This document shows, one piece after another, positions 43,892 through 53,018 of a DNA stretch of 64,000 nucleotides (the first letter of the stretch is position 1; every line of letters starts with the position of its first letter). Position numbers and translations under genes: made by a program. Source of the DNA: CAXXOK01 sp963675365 (GTDB taxonomy: Bacteria > Bacillota > Clostridia > Christensenellales > Aristaeellaceae); the NCBI GenBank assembly GCA_963675365.2, contig CAXXVA010000003.1:186001-250000 (forward strand). Direction: 5' to 3'. The notes beneath the pieces are model-generated. The model was given only the letters and a program-made list of their open reading frames with translations, made no database searches and was not told the origin of the DNA.

Positions 43892-44472
43892 AACAAAACT
43901 TCGAGTTCACGGCGCTGGATCTGGCGGGAGCGTATCATATCCGGCCCTTTACGGCTGAAGATGAGCGCGGCAGCCTGATCAAGGATTATAACAGGGATAC
44001 CTTTGAGGATCATGGGATCAAGCATGATCCCAAAGAGGTTTTTTATACGGTATCAAAGCGCGGGGTTATCCGAGCAATGCACTTTCAGCTGATTCGCCGG
44101 CAGGCCAAGCTCGTTCGCTGTATCAGCGGCCATGTGTTCGATGTGATTGCTGACCTGCGGCCGGACTCGAAAACGTTTGGTCAATGGCGCGGGTATCACC
44201 TGACGGGGGAGAACCGAAGCATGCTTCTGGTGCCGGAGTATTTTGGCCACGGGTATCTGGTGGTTGAGGATTCCATCGTAAGTTATCAATGCGCCGAAGT
44301 GTTTTTTGGAGGCGGCGATTCCGGGATTCGATACGACGATCCGGATCTTGGAATCCAATGGCCGATGCAGCTGATCGGCGGTGCGGAGAACCTGCTGATT
44401 AGCGATAAGGATTTGCATCTGATGAGCTTGCGCGAGTATCAAACTAAAATGAAACGCCAAAACAAGGAGTAA
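43888..44472 (+). CDS. dTDP-4-dehydrorhamnose 3,5-epimerase-like cupin
   Basis: A 194-residue protein of the RmlC family. The double-stranded beta-helix core has ERGSLIKDYN, the catalytic His in RAMHFQ, KLVRCISGHVFDVIADLR and VPEYFGHGYLV with the family's conserved tyrosine region. Known members epimerise C3 and/or C5 of 4-keto-6-deoxy sugars. In this cluster the substrate is likely the CDP-4-keto-6-deoxyglucose made by the gene at 41869. The start overlaps the previous stop by 4 bases. Confidence 0.93.
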   Translation: MKQNFEFTALDLAGAYHIRPFTAEDERGSLIKDYNRDTFEDHGIKHDPKEVFYTVSKRGVIRAMHFQLIRRQAKLVRCISGHVFDVIADLRPDSKTFGQWRGYHLTGENRSMLLVPEYFGHGYLVVEDSIVSYQCAEVFFGGGDSGIRYDDPDLGIQWPMQLIGGAENLLISDKDLHLMSLREYQTKMKRQNKE

Positions 44473-44475
44473 TCC

Positions 44476-45495
44476 ATGAACATTGTTTATTCTTCCAGCG
44501 ACAGCTACGCGGAGATCGCCGGAATATCGATTGTGTCCCTGCTCAAGAACAACCAATCCATGGAAGAAATCAAGATTTTTGTGATCGATAACGACATATC
44601 CGCCGCCAACCGCGCGCGCCTGGACAGCATTGCGCATAACTTCGGGCGTGAAATTCTCTATATTTCCAAACCGGATGTACGAAAAATGGCCGGTACGCAG
44701 ATCAACGTCGGGCGATGGAACATCTCAACGTTTTACCGCTTATTCCTCCCCAGCATCCTTCCCGGCGAGGTGGACCGGGTCTTGTTTATTGACTGCGATA
44801 CTTTGGTTCTTCAAGACCTTACCCCTCTGTGGGAAATGGACATGGCGGATAAGTGGCTGTATGGCGTGGATGATTGCCGCGGCGCGGCATACCGCACCAA
44901 TCTTGGACTGAAGCCTGAAAACAACTACATTAACAACGGCGTGATGCTGATTGATCTGAAGGCGTGGCGGAAAAACAATGTGGAAACCATGTTTCTGGAG
45001 TTTATCCAGGCGCATCACGGCGACATCACTTTTGTGGATCAGGGGGTTCAAAACGGGGTACTCAGCATGATTAACCGTTCCGGACTGCTGCACCCCCGAT
45101 ACAACTGCCTGACGATATTCTTCGCGTTCAGCTATCAAAACCTCATCAAGCTGCGCCGTCCGCCGGTTCCGCTTGACGAGCATGAGTATCGGCAAGCCGT
45201 CGGAAGTCCCGCGATTGTGCATTTTCAATCCTGTTTTCGTCTCGGCCTTCGGCCGTGGACGAAAGGCTGCAAACATCCGTATACCGACGTGTACCTGCAC
45301 TATAAGCGCAGAACGCCATGGAGAGACGAACCCTTGCGGCCGGACGACCGCACCATACCGCAAAAGGCGTTGAATCTGCTGGCGGCTCCGATGCCGGAAA
45401 ACTGGATGGTAAGCGTCATCTCCGTCATTCATACCAAGCTGTATCCGCTTGCGAGGAATCTAAAACAATCCTTGAAAAACACTAAATTGGCGTAA
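44476..45495 (+). CDS. Glycosyltransferase family 8
   Basis: A 339-residue GT-A glycosyltransferase. It starts NIVYSSSDSYAEIAGISIVSLL, the GT8 opening, and holds the metal-binding DxD in VLFIDCDTLVLQDL. NNGVMLIDLKAWR and VDQGVQNGVL are further GT8 motifs. Such enzymes transfer glucose or galactose from the UDP-sugar with retention. It probably extends the lipid-linked repeat unit on the cytoplasmic side. The tail after residue 260 is basic. AAGGAG site upstream. Confidence 0.94.
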   Translation: MNIVYSSSDSYAEIAGISIVSLLKNNQSMEEIKIFVIDNDISAANRARLDSIAHNFGREILYISKPDVRKMAGTQINVGRWNISTFYRLFLPSILPGEVDRVLFIDCDTLVLQDLTPLWEMDMADKWLYGVDDCRGAAYRTNLGLKPENNYINNGVMLIDLKAWRKNNVETMFLEFIQAHHGDITFVDQGVQNGVLSMINRSGLLHPRYNCLTIFFAFSYQNLIKLRRPPVPLDEHEYRQAVGSPAIVHFQSCFRLGLRPWTKGCKHPYTDVYLHYKRRTPWRDEPLRPDDRTIPQKALNLLAAPMPENWMVSVISVIHTKLYPLARNLKQSLKNTKLA

Positions 45496-45517
45496 GAATA
45501 TAGAAGGGGATTGAGAG

Positions 45518-46042
45518 ATGAAGGTGAAGAAAAAACTCTCGCTTCTGCGGTTCGTCGCAAAACGAAGAATCCTGATGCTCCGGCTCCTGATGGCCAAAAG
45601 CGGAAGGGAACGCGCCGTTTGCATTAAAAAAGCCAAGGTGTTTGCGCATATCGGCGAGCGCTGTTATTACGAACCGCATAAGCTGCCTGCGGAACCGCAG
45701 CTGGTTTCGTTTGGCGACAATGTGAATATCGCCGCGGACGTCGCTATTTTCAATCACGATATCATCTCGTACATGATCAATAAAATGCAAAAGAGCAGTG
45801 TTTCCCGCGTACATAAGGGGAGCGTTGTGATCGGGAATAATGTCTTTATCGGCGGGCGAAGTATCATACTGTATGATGTTACGATCGGCGATAATGTGAT
45901 TATCGGCGCGGGAAGCGTGATTACGAAAGATATACCGAGCAATTCTGTTGCCGCCGGCGTGCCGGCAAGGGTCATCGGCTCGTTTGCGGACACAGTTAAC
46001 CAATATACGATACAAAACCCATTTAAGGAAATGAAGAAATGA
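45518..46042 (+). CDS. Left-handed beta-helix acyltransferase
   Basis: A 174-residue hexapeptide-repeat transferase. The repeats are clear in VVIGNNVFIGGRSIILYDV and TIGDNVIIGAGSVITKDI, followed by NSVAAGVPARVIG, the ending typical of serine-acetyltransferase-like O-acetyltransferases. The N-terminus is strongly basic (KVKKKLSLLRFVAKRR). It likely adds an acetyl group from acetyl-CoA to a sugar of the repeat unit. It overlaps the next gene by 4 bases. Confidence 0.93.
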   Translation: MKVKKKLSLLRFVAKRRILMLRLLMAKSGRERAVCIKKAKVFAHIGERCYYEPHKLPAEPQLVSFGDNVNIAADVAIFNHDIISYMINKMQKSSVSRVHKGSVVIGNNVFIGGRSIILYDVTIGDNVIIGAGSVITKDIPSNSVAAGVPARVIGSFADTVNQYTIQNPFKEMKK

Positions 46043-47268
46043 AGGTACTGCTGGTTAACAAATACCATTATATCCGCGGCGGATCGGAAACATACTACTT
46101 CGGACTTGCGGAGCTCTTGCGAAATGCCGGACACGAGGTTATTTTTTTTGCCATGGAGGACGCGCGAAACCTGCCTTGCGCCCAAAGCCCATATTTTGTC
46201 AGCAATGTAGAGTTTAACGGCAAACAGAGCGTCGCGGCGCAGCTCAAAGCGGCGGCGCGCATGGTGTATTCGCTGGAAGCCAAGAAAAAGTTTTCCCGTT
46301 TGATTAAAGATGAGAAACCGGATGTCGTGCATATCAACCTGTTTCACCGCGTACTGACGGCGTCCATCATTGACGCGGCGAAAAAGCACGGAATTCCGAT
46401 TATATTGACAATGCACGACTTAAACATACTGTGTCCCAATCATACCATGCTCGCGCATGGAGAAATCTGCGAAGCGTGCCTGTACGGGAATTATTGGCAC
46501 TGTGTCAGACGCGTATGTTTCAAGAAATCGCGCCTCAAATGCCTGATGGCGGCGATCGAAAGCTGGTACAACAAACGAAGCGGATTGTACGGAAAAATCA
46601 ACCTCATCATCACACCGTCCGCCTTTTACGAGGGATTGCTCAAGGAATCCGGCATTTACAATAACCGCATTTTACACCTTAAAAACTTTCTACCCGACGA
46701 TACACAATACGGCGTAAACGAGCGCGGCTCGTATGTGCTGTATTACGGGCGTTTGTCCTGGGAAAAAGGACTCATGACGCTGCTGCGTGCTATGCGGCAG
46801 ATCAATGCAAAGCTGCTGATTGTCGGCAGCGGGCCGATGGATGAGAAAATCCAATCAACGATCGTTGATTATCATATAGAGAATCGTGTGGAGCTGGCGG
46901 GATTCCAAACAGGCGAAGCGCTGCGGAAATCGCTTCACGGCGCGTCGGTGGTGGTCATTCCATCCGAATGGTATGAAGCCAGCGGTTATACCGCCTGCGA
47001 AGCCCAGGCGGCGGGCAAGCCCGTCGTGGTCACCAGCGCCGGAGGCCTGCCGGAGAACATTATTGACGGCGTGACAGGCATTGTATGCCCGATGATGGAT
47101 GAGGACGCGCTGGCAGAAGCGCTGAACAGGCTGCTGGAAATGAATGACGAGGACTATCAAAACATGGCGCAGGATGCGGTGATCAATGCGCACGGCTTGT
47201 TTGATGCCAGGCAATACGCGGATCGGATTGTATGGGAATATGAAAAGCTGACGATGGGGGGAACGTGA
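46039..47268 (+). CDS. Glycosyltransferase family 4
   Basis: A 409-residue GT-B glycosyltransferase. The N-terminal acceptor domain begins VLLVNKYHYIRGGSETYYF, with the glycine-rich loop of family members that act on lipid-linked sugars. The C-terminal donor domain shows YYGRLSWEKGLMTLL, the GSGP loop, and the E-x7-E-like pair in PSEWYEASGYTACEAQAAG. A cysteine cluster around residues 133-165 (CPNHT, CEACLYG, CVRRVC) resembles that of some EPS glycosyltransferases. It would add a sugar to the growing repeat unit. Confidence 0.94.
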   Translation: MKVLLVNKYHYIRGGSETYYFGLAELLRNAGHEVIFFAMEDARNLPCAQSPYFVSNVEFNGKQSVAAQLKAAARMVYSLEAKKKFSRLIKDEKPDVVHINLFHRVLTASIIDAAKKHGIPIILTMHDLNILCPNHTMLAHGEICEACLYGNYWHCVRRVCFKKSRLKCLMAAIESWYNKRSGLYGKINLIITPSAFYEGLLKESGIYNNRILHLKNFLPDDTQYGVNERGSYVLYYGRLSWEKGLMTLLRAMRQINAKLLIVGSGPMDEKIQSTIVDYHIENRVELAGFQTGEALRKSLHGASVVVIPSEWYEASGYTACEAQAAGKPVVVTSAGGLPENIIDGVTGIVCPMMDEDALAEALNRLLEMNDEDYQNMAQDAVINAHGLFDARQYADRIVWEYEKLTMGGT

Positions 47269-47272
47269 ACGG

Positions 47273-48430
47273 ATGAAAGTTTGTACGCTCACCTGGTACC
47301 GCGGCAACAACTATGGAAGCGTGCTGCAGGCGTATGCGTTGCAGCAGGTGATCCTATCCATGGGGCATGCATGCGATATCCTCGCTTATTCGCCGGCGAA
47401 GGCGGATGCCTGGAAGCTGAAAATAAAGAACCGCAACGTTGGGGCGACCATAGCGTATAAGGCAAACGAACTGATGATGAGATTGAAACCGAAAGAGGCT
47501 GACCGTTCCATGTCCAGCTTTACACGGTTTGAGGCGTTTCGCGGCGAATATCTCAGGCTGTCCACCCGCTGCTCTACCAGGCAGGAACTGGAACGGATGA
47601 ATCAGGAATACGATGCGTTCGTTTGCGGAAGCGACCAGATATGGAATCCGTATTGTTTTGATCCGGTCTATTTTCTTTCTTTTGTCCCTGATACAGAGCG
47701 GAAAATCGCGTATGCGCCGAGTTTTGGGGTAACCATGCTCCCGCAAAGAAGCCTGCATGATATCAGTACGCAGCTTAAGAACTTCCGGCATCTTTCTGTG
47801 CGGGAAAAGCGGGGTGCGGAAATTATCCGGAACCTGATCGGGCAACAGGCGCAGGTTGCCGCCGATCCGACGCTGCTGCTGCCCACGTCCGCATGGGATG
47901 CCCTGGCAAACGCCGGTGATGAGCGGGAAGTAAAACCCTACCTTCTATGTTATTTCTTAAGCAAGCGTCATTATTATGATGCGGTTGCTCAAGGCGTCGC
48001 CAAGCAATTTGGCCTTGCTGTACGCAAGCTGCCGATGATTGCGGCCGATTATGGCACGGAGGATACGATTCAGCGACCGGTCGGCCCTGTGGAATGGCTG
48101 GCGCTGGTACAAAACGCGGCGCTCGTTCTCACGGATTCCTTCCACTGTACGTTGTTTGCCATGCGGTTCCAAATTCCGTTTTATACGCTGCAGCGCTTTG
48201 CTGAAACCGATGAAAGGGGCCAAAACAGCCGCGTCACCGGTTTGATGGAGGACGCCGGGATTTCGGATCGGTTCTTAAAGGAATCGCAATCGTGCTATAC
48301 GGAAATTGACGGCGAGAGACTCGGCGAGGCGAACAAGCGCTTGCAGCCGCTGATCCAAAACTCCTTGCAGTATCTGAGGGACAGCCTGGACGCCTGTGAA
48401 AGGAACCATCAACAGCGTTATGATCGATAG
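47273..48430 (+). CDS. Polysaccharide pyruvyltransferase family protein, copy 1
   Basis: A 385-residue protein of the CsaB/WcaK pyruvyltransferase family. It opens CTLTWYRGNNYGSVLQAYAL; FVCGSDQIWNP and KIAYAPSFG form the core; the C-terminal LTDSFHCTLFAM segment is the family hallmark. Family members add a pyruvate ketal to a sugar from phosphoenolpyruvate, although many members of this gut-type subgroup are not proven to do so. It is directly followed by an FrhB-like iron-sulfur gene, the same order as at 51873/53015. 24 bases of identical DNA (47621-47644 and 52221-52244) link the two copies. Confidence 0.92.
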   Translation: MKVCTLTWYRGNNYGSVLQAYALQQVILSMGHACDILAYSPAKADAWKLKIKNRNVGATIAYKANELMMRLKPKEADRSMSSFTRFEAFRGEYLRLSTRCSTRQELERMNQEYDAFVCGSDQIWNPYCFDPVYFLSFVPDTERKIAYAPSFGVTMLPQRSLHDISTQLKNFRHLSVREKRGAEIIRNLIGQQAQVAADPTLLLPTSAWDALANAGDEREVKPYLLCYFLSKRHYYDAVAQGVAKQFGLAVRKLPMIAADYGTEDTIQRPVGPVEWLALVQNAALVLTDSFHCTLFAMRFQIPFYTLQRFAETDERGQNSRVTGLMEDAGISDRFLKESQSCYTEIDGERLGEANKRLQPLIQNSLQYLRDSLDACERNHQQRYDR

Positions 48431-49598
48431 ACTGCCGAAAAATGACTGCACCGGGTGTTTTGCCTGCTTGCAGCGATGCCCGCAGACCTGCATTTCCAGG
48501 AGGACGGATGCCGAAGGATTTGCGGTGCCGTGGATTGATTTGGCCGCCTGCACACAATGCAACGTTTGCGAAAAGGCCTGTCCGGTACTCTCGCCGGTTC
48601 CGCGGCATGAATGCCTTTCGGCCTATGCGGCGCGAAATATAGATGAAGCTGCCCTCATGCAAAGCACGAGCGGCGGCGTATTTCCGGTTCTCGCGCAAAG
48701 GACGCTGCAAAACGGCGGGGTGGTGTTCGGCGTATGCATGGAAGCGGATGGCGCGGTGAAAACCATCGGGATTTCCAATTCTGCGAACTTGCCAAGATTG
48801 CAGGGCAGCAAATATGTGCAAAGCGATGTGGGCGTTACATACACACAGGCAAAAGAAGCGTTGCGGATGGGGAAGTCCGTGCTGTTTACCGGTACGCCGT
48901 GCCAGATTGCCGGATTGTACGGTTATCTCGGAAAAGATGATGAAAATCTACTTACCGCGGAACTGGTTTGCCACGGCGTGCCCAGCCAGGAACTGTTTTC
49001 AACAGTATGGCAATGGCTGGAAACACAGAAAAGGCAAAAGCTGATCCGCTGGGTATTCAGGAGCAAGAAAGCGGAGGGATGGGCGCAGATCGACGAGCTC
49101 TGTTTTACCCGTTCTGTGCTGTACCGGCGGGAACTGTTAACCCCTTACACACGGGCGTATTTACAGGGGAAACTCAACCGGGAAAGCTGTTACCGGTGCC
49201 GGTTTGCCTCTGAAAACAGGATAGCGGATATCACGATAGGGGACTACTGGGGCATTGCCAGAGTACACCCGGAGTTTGACGCCCGGCGGGGAGCGTCGCT
49301 TGTTCTTGCCAATACGCCAAAGGGACTGCAAGCCGTCAAGGCAGTTCAAAACGATATGGTCATCGTCCCATCAGAGCTGCGGGAAATGCAGCAGTTTAAC
49401 GGCAACCTGACGAGACCGCCGTATCGCCCTTCGCAGCGTGATGCGGTATACCGCCACTTGCACGAGAAAACGCCGCATCGTTTTATGCGGGAAGATTTGA
49501 AGGTTCCTTTGGATATGAAGGAACAGCTGAAACAGTGGGTTCCTTACCGGACGCGGCAGCGGATAAAAAGCATTTTACATAGCCTGCATATAAAATGA
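48420..49598 (+). CDS. FrhB/FdhB-like iron-sulfur oxidoreductase, copy 1
   Basis: About 392 residues. The N-terminus has two ferredoxin-type motifs, CTGCFACLQRCP and CTQCNVCEKACP, able to bind two [4Fe-4S] clusters. The rest is the domain of the beta subunit of F420-reducing hydrogenase: STSGGVFPVLA, LFTGTPCQIAGL, CHGVPSQELF and DITIGDYWG. In archaea this domain binds F420 or flavin; the bacterial polysaccharide-cluster versions have no assigned reaction. I start at ATG 48420; a GTG at 48396 is also in frame and neither has a good ribosome binding site. It overlaps the pyruvyltransferase gene, so the two should be made together. Confidence 0.88.
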   Translation: MIDRLPKNDCTGCFACLQRCPQTCISRRTDAEGFAVPWIDLAACTQCNVCEKACPVLSPVPRHECLSAYAARNIDEAALMQSTSGGVFPVLAQRTLQNGGVVFGVCMEADGAVKTIGISNSANLPRLQGSKYVQSDVGVTYTQAKEALRMGKSVLFTGTPCQIAGLYGYLGKDDENLLTAELVCHGVPSQELFSTVWQWLETQKRQKLIRWVFRSKKAEGWAQIDELCFTRSVLYRRELLTPYTRAYLQGKLNRESCYRCRFASENRIADITIGDYWGIARVHPEFDARRGASLVLANTPKGLQAVKAVQNDMVIVPSELREMQQFNGNLTRPPYRPSQRDAVYRHLHEKTPHRFMREDLKVPLDMKEQLKQWVPYRTRQRIKSILHSLHIK

Positions 49599-49617
49599 AT
49601 GGAAACGAGGCTTGAAC

Positions 49618-50715
49618 GTGAGAATACTCCATATCACCTATGGGTTTAACGGAGGCGGCGTGGGGTTTGTGATTGCCAGCTATTGCGCTTCGCGTCCGCT
49701 GCACGGTGTTCAGTTCGATATCGTCGGTGAAGATATCGGGTATGAGCATTTGCTGCACGAACGCTTTGCAAACGCCGGATTTCGCGTCCGGTATGTAACG
49801 CCGAAGAAGCGCTTGTTCAGGAATATCGGGCAGATGCTGCGTTTATTACGCAAGGGTGATTATGACGGGGTACACGTCCACTTTGAGGAGTGGTCGTTTT
49901 TGTATTTGGGATTGGCAAAGCTTGCCCGTATTCCCGTGCGGATCTGCCACGCCCATATGGCTAATATGGTCAAGGAAAACGAAAAGCCGCATTATAAAGT
50001 GTTTCGCCGTCTGCTCAACCGATACGCGACGTGCAGGCTGGCCTGCTCGACCGATGCGGGCGAACATCTTTTTGGCGGCCATGCCTACACCGTGCTGCGA
50101 AACGCCATTCCGGTTGAAGCGTTTCTGTATGACCAAAACCTGCGAAAACAGGTGCGCGAAGAGATGATGCTGGAACAGCATTTCGTTGTCGGGAACGTCG
50201 CCAGGATGTCTTACCAGAAAAATCCGCTGTTCACCCTGGAGATTTTCAAGGAAATCCTTAAAAAAAGGCCTGACGCCGTATTGCTGTTCATCGGCGGCGG
50301 CGAAATGGAAGATGAGGTCAGGAACAAAATTCATGCGGAGGGGCTGCAGCAATCGGTGCAAATGCTTGGCTTGCGGACGGACGTCCCGCGGCTGATGCAG
50401 GCGATGGATGTGTTCCTATTGCCTTCGCGTTTTGAAGGCCTTGGCGTGGCTTATGTTGAGGCGCAGGCCGCAGGGCTGAAGACCTTTGCCACACTGGACC
50501 TTGTTCCCCGGGAAGCGACGATATCCGATGCGCTGATGACGTATCTGCCGCTGAAGTACAGCGCGCGGCAGTGGGCCGACGCAGTGCTTGCGCAGTGCCC
50601 GTACCAACGCCGGAACACGGCGGAGCAGGTGCGTGCGAAGGGATATGATTTGTCGGATGCCATTGCTGTTTTAGAGTCGATATACCTTGAACAAGGCAGA
50701 AAATATGTTTCATAA
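49618..50715 (+). CDS. Glycosyltransferase family 4 (GT-B)
   Basis: A 365-residue glycosyltransferase. N-terminal acceptor domain with RILHITYGFNGGGVGFVIA, donor domain with GNVARMSYQKNPLFTLEIF, LLFIGGGEMEDEV and the E-x7-E motif in PSRFEGLGVAYVEAQAAG. The GTG at 49618 is preferred because GAGG is 7 nt upstream; the TTG at 49612 is only 1-2 nt from it. Resembles EpsF/EpsD-type enzymes of exopolysaccharide clusters. It overlaps the following polymerase gene by 11 bases. Confidence 0.93.
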   Translation: MRILHITYGFNGGGVGFVIASYCASRPLHGVQFDIVGEDIGYEHLLHERFANAGFRVRYVTPKKRLFRNIGQMLRLLRKGDYDGVHVHFEEWSFLYLGLAKLARIPVRICHAHMANMVKENEKPHYKVFRRLLNRYATCRLACSTDAGEHLFGGHAYTVLRNAIPVEAFLYDQNLRKQVREEMMLEQHFVVGNVARMSYQKNPLFTLEIFKEILKKRPDAVLLFIGGGEMEDEVRNKIHAEGLQQSVQMLGLRTDVPRLMQAMDVFLLPSRFEGLGVAYVEAQAAGLKTFATLDLVPREATISDALMTYLPLKYSARQWADAVLAQCPYQRRNTAEQVRAKGYDLSDAIAVLESIYLEQGRKYVS

Positions 50716-51904
50716 AAAAAGCTTTATCGCAGCGGCCACCCTGCTGCTGTTTAAACCGGGATTCGTATCGGTCATGCCTGAGTTTTCGTATTTGGACAGC
50801 TTTATCAATATCGCGCGGCTTTTTTTGATCGCGTTTGTGGTGCTCAGTTTGTTCGTCGAACGTGTGCTGCGGCTGGATGATACGCTGAAGGTATTGCTGT
50901 TGGTGCTTTTGGGGGAAGCGTGGAAGATTATATCGACTTTTTTAAACGGCAACGGAATGGACGGCTGGGGAACCATGCTCAACACCATCGGACAAGCGCT
51001 GTTTGTGTATACGGCCATCAGAACCGACAGCAAGGCGTTTTTTCAAGGGACGAGCGCTGTGCTGGGATGCTACGTGCTGCTGAATCTGTTGTCTATCCTT
51101 GTGTTTCCCAACGGTATGTACACAACGTCTGTGTATACCCAAAACTACTTCCTCAGCTATCGCACGGCCTGGCTGCCCGTGTACTTCACCACGGCTGCCG
51201 TAGTGCTGATTCATGCCGTCGAATATCCCGGCCAGTATTCAATGCAATGGGCGATCCTCGTTGTTGCAAGCATGTTTCTATCGCTTTTGATTGTCTGGTC
51301 CGCAACCGGCTTGGTTACGCTGTCCCTTGCGGCCGCGGCCTGCGCGCTTTGGGTTTTTCACAAACAGAGCAAGGCGATCAGCATGCGAATGCTGATCCTG
51401 GTGGAGGGCGTTTTGTTTTTTGGCCTGATACTGTTTCAAATTCAGGAGACGTTTTCTTTTCTGCTGGTTGATGTCCTGCAAAAGGATATTACGTTAACCG
51501 CCAGGATCCGCATTTGGAATAATGCGCTGCAATTGATCCGCGAACATTTCTGGATCGGTATGGGCGACATGTCGGTTGAACAGACGCGCGCGGTGCTTGG
51601 CTGGGGCGCCAGTCATGCGCACAACTATTACCTGAATACGCAAATGCACTATGGCCTGGTGGGGATTGCCAACTGGCTGCTGATGCTGCATTACAGTACC
51701 CGAAAAATGCAGAAAAACCGCCGTCAGCCCTATGTGTATGTGTTAACGGCGGTGTATCTTGCCATGCTGACAGCCTTTCAGGTGGAAGCGTATATGTCGA
51801 TTGGCTATTACCTGTATCCGATTTACCTCATATCGGCGTATTTAGGAACGGAAAAAGAGAGGAGCGGCAAGCATGATTGGCCTGGCCACCCCCTTCCTGG
51901 TTGA
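50705..51904 (+). CDS. O-antigen ligase/polymerase-like membrane protein (Wzy)
   Basis: A 399-residue polytopic membrane protein with about ten hydrophobic segments. The periplasmic-type loop near residue 300 reads GWGASHAHNYYLN, matching the conserved His-containing motif of the Wzy/WaaL family, and GMGDMS precedes it. It should join lipid-linked repeat units into the polymer on the outer face of the membrane. The ATG at 50705 (MFHKK) is used; an upstream TTG at 50687 lies inside the previous gene. It overlaps the next gene by 32 bases. Confidence 0.9.
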   Translation: MFHKKSFIAAATLLLFKPGFVSVMPEFSYLDSFINIARLFLIAFVVLSLFVERVLRLDDTLKVLLLVLLGEAWKIISTFLNGNGMDGWGTMLNTIGQALFVYTAIRTDSKAFFQGTSAVLGCYVLLNLLSILVFPNGMYTTSVYTQNYFLSYRTAWLPVYFTTAAVVLIHAVEYPGQYSMQWAILVVASMFLSLLIVWSATGLVTLSLAAAACALWVFHKQSKAISMRMLILVEGVLFFGLILFQIQETFSFLLVDVLQKDITLTARIRIWNNALQLIREHFWIGMGDMSVEQTRAVLGWGASHAHNYYLNTQMHYGLVGIANWLLMLHYSTRKMQKNRRQPYVYVLTAVYLAMLTAFQVEAYMSIGYYLYPIYLISAYLGTEKERSGKHDWPGHPLPG

Positions 51905-53018
51905 CAATTACGGGACCAAACTGCAGGCGTATGCCCTGCAAACAATTCTGAATGATCTCCATCTTAAGAACGAAATTATACGATATGGGTTTGGAGACGC
52001 GGTCAATCCCGTTAAAAGCATGCTGTTTGGCGGCGGCTTACAATACCGGCTGCAGCGCAACCGCAAACAAAAGCAGATCACGGCCGATCCAGCAATCCGG
52101 GACGGCATGAAACAGCGCCGACAAGCGTTCCATAGTTTTACCTCGTCGCAATACCGCATGTCGCAGCCATATGCGACGATACGAGAGTTGGCCGAGGATA
52201 TCGGAAAGTATCAAGCCGTGGTTTGCGGAAGCGACCAGATATGGCTGCCGTCCCATATCATCCGCGACTACTATACGCTGAACTTTGTACCGGCCTCGAT
52301 TCCCAAAATTGCCTATGCGCCGAGCTTCGGTATCGGCAGCATTCCCAGGATGCTGCAAAAAGACTATCGGCGATTCCTGAACCGTTTCAACGTCCTGACC
52401 GCCCGCGAAGTGCGCGGCGCGGAAATAATCCATGAACTTACGGGCCGCCAATGCCCGGTCGTTGCCGATCCGACGCTGCTGCTGACTGCCGGGCAATGGA
52501 GCCGGCAGATGGATAGTTCGGATCCGATCATTGATCAACCGTACGTGTTTACTTATTTTTTGGGGACGAACGAAGAACACAGAAAACTGGCCAAGGAAGT
52601 GGCAAAGAAAAACGGTTGCAGCCTGATAACGATCCCGCATGTCAGCCATGTGGTAAGGGCCGATACCGCGTATGCCGATCAAGCCCTGTATGCGGTGACT
52701 CCGCCGCAGTTCTTAAACCTGATTCGGCATGCGCGCACAGTGCTGACCGATTCGTTTCACGGCAGTGTGTTTTCCCTGCTTTTTCAAAAGGATCTCTACG
52801 TCCTGGAGCGCTTTGCAAACGATGCGCGGGGTTCGACGAACAACAGATTATATAGTCTGCTGCATACGCTTGGACTGGAGCACAGAATGATTAAAGAACC
52901 GTTCAGCCCGCACAGCCTGTCGGTCGAACCGATTCATTATGGGAAGGTATCGGCCGAAATTGAGAATAGAAGACGTGAATCGACGGATGTTCTAAAAAAG
53001 GTGTTGATAGGAACATGA
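51873..53018 (+). CDS. Polysaccharide pyruvyltransferase family protein, copy 2
   Basis: A 381-residue paralog of the protein at 47273. Shared landmarks are GTKLQAYALQTIL near the start, VVCGSDQIWLPS, KIAYAPSFG, VVADPTLLL and LTDSFHGSVFSLLF. The DNA around the GSDQIW motif is identical over 24 bases to copy 1. Pyruvyltransfer to a sugar is inferred from family membership. As with copy 1 the gene is followed by an FrhB-like protein, here with a 4-base overlap, so the pair is a repeated unit rather than a chance neighbour. GAGGAG site upstream, inside the polymerase gene. Confidence 0.92.
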   Translation: MIGLATPFLVDNYGTKLQAYALQTILNDLHLKNEIIRYGFGDAVNPVKSMLFGGGLQYRLQRNRKQKQITADPAIRDGMKQRRQAFHSFTSSQYRMSQPYATIRELAEDIGKYQAVVCGSDQIWLPSHIIRDYYTLNFVPASIPKIAYAPSFGIGSIPRMLQKDYRRFLNRFNVLTAREVRGAEIIHELTGRQCPVVADPTLLLTAGQWSRQMDSSDPIIDQPYVFTYFLGTNEEHRKLAKEVAKKNGCSLITIPHVSHVVRADTAYADQALYAVTPPQFLNLIRHARTVLTDSFHGSVFSLLFQKDLYVLERFANDARGSTNNRLYSLLHTLGLEHRMIKEPFSPHSLSVEPIHYGKVSAEIENRRRESTDVLKKVLIGT

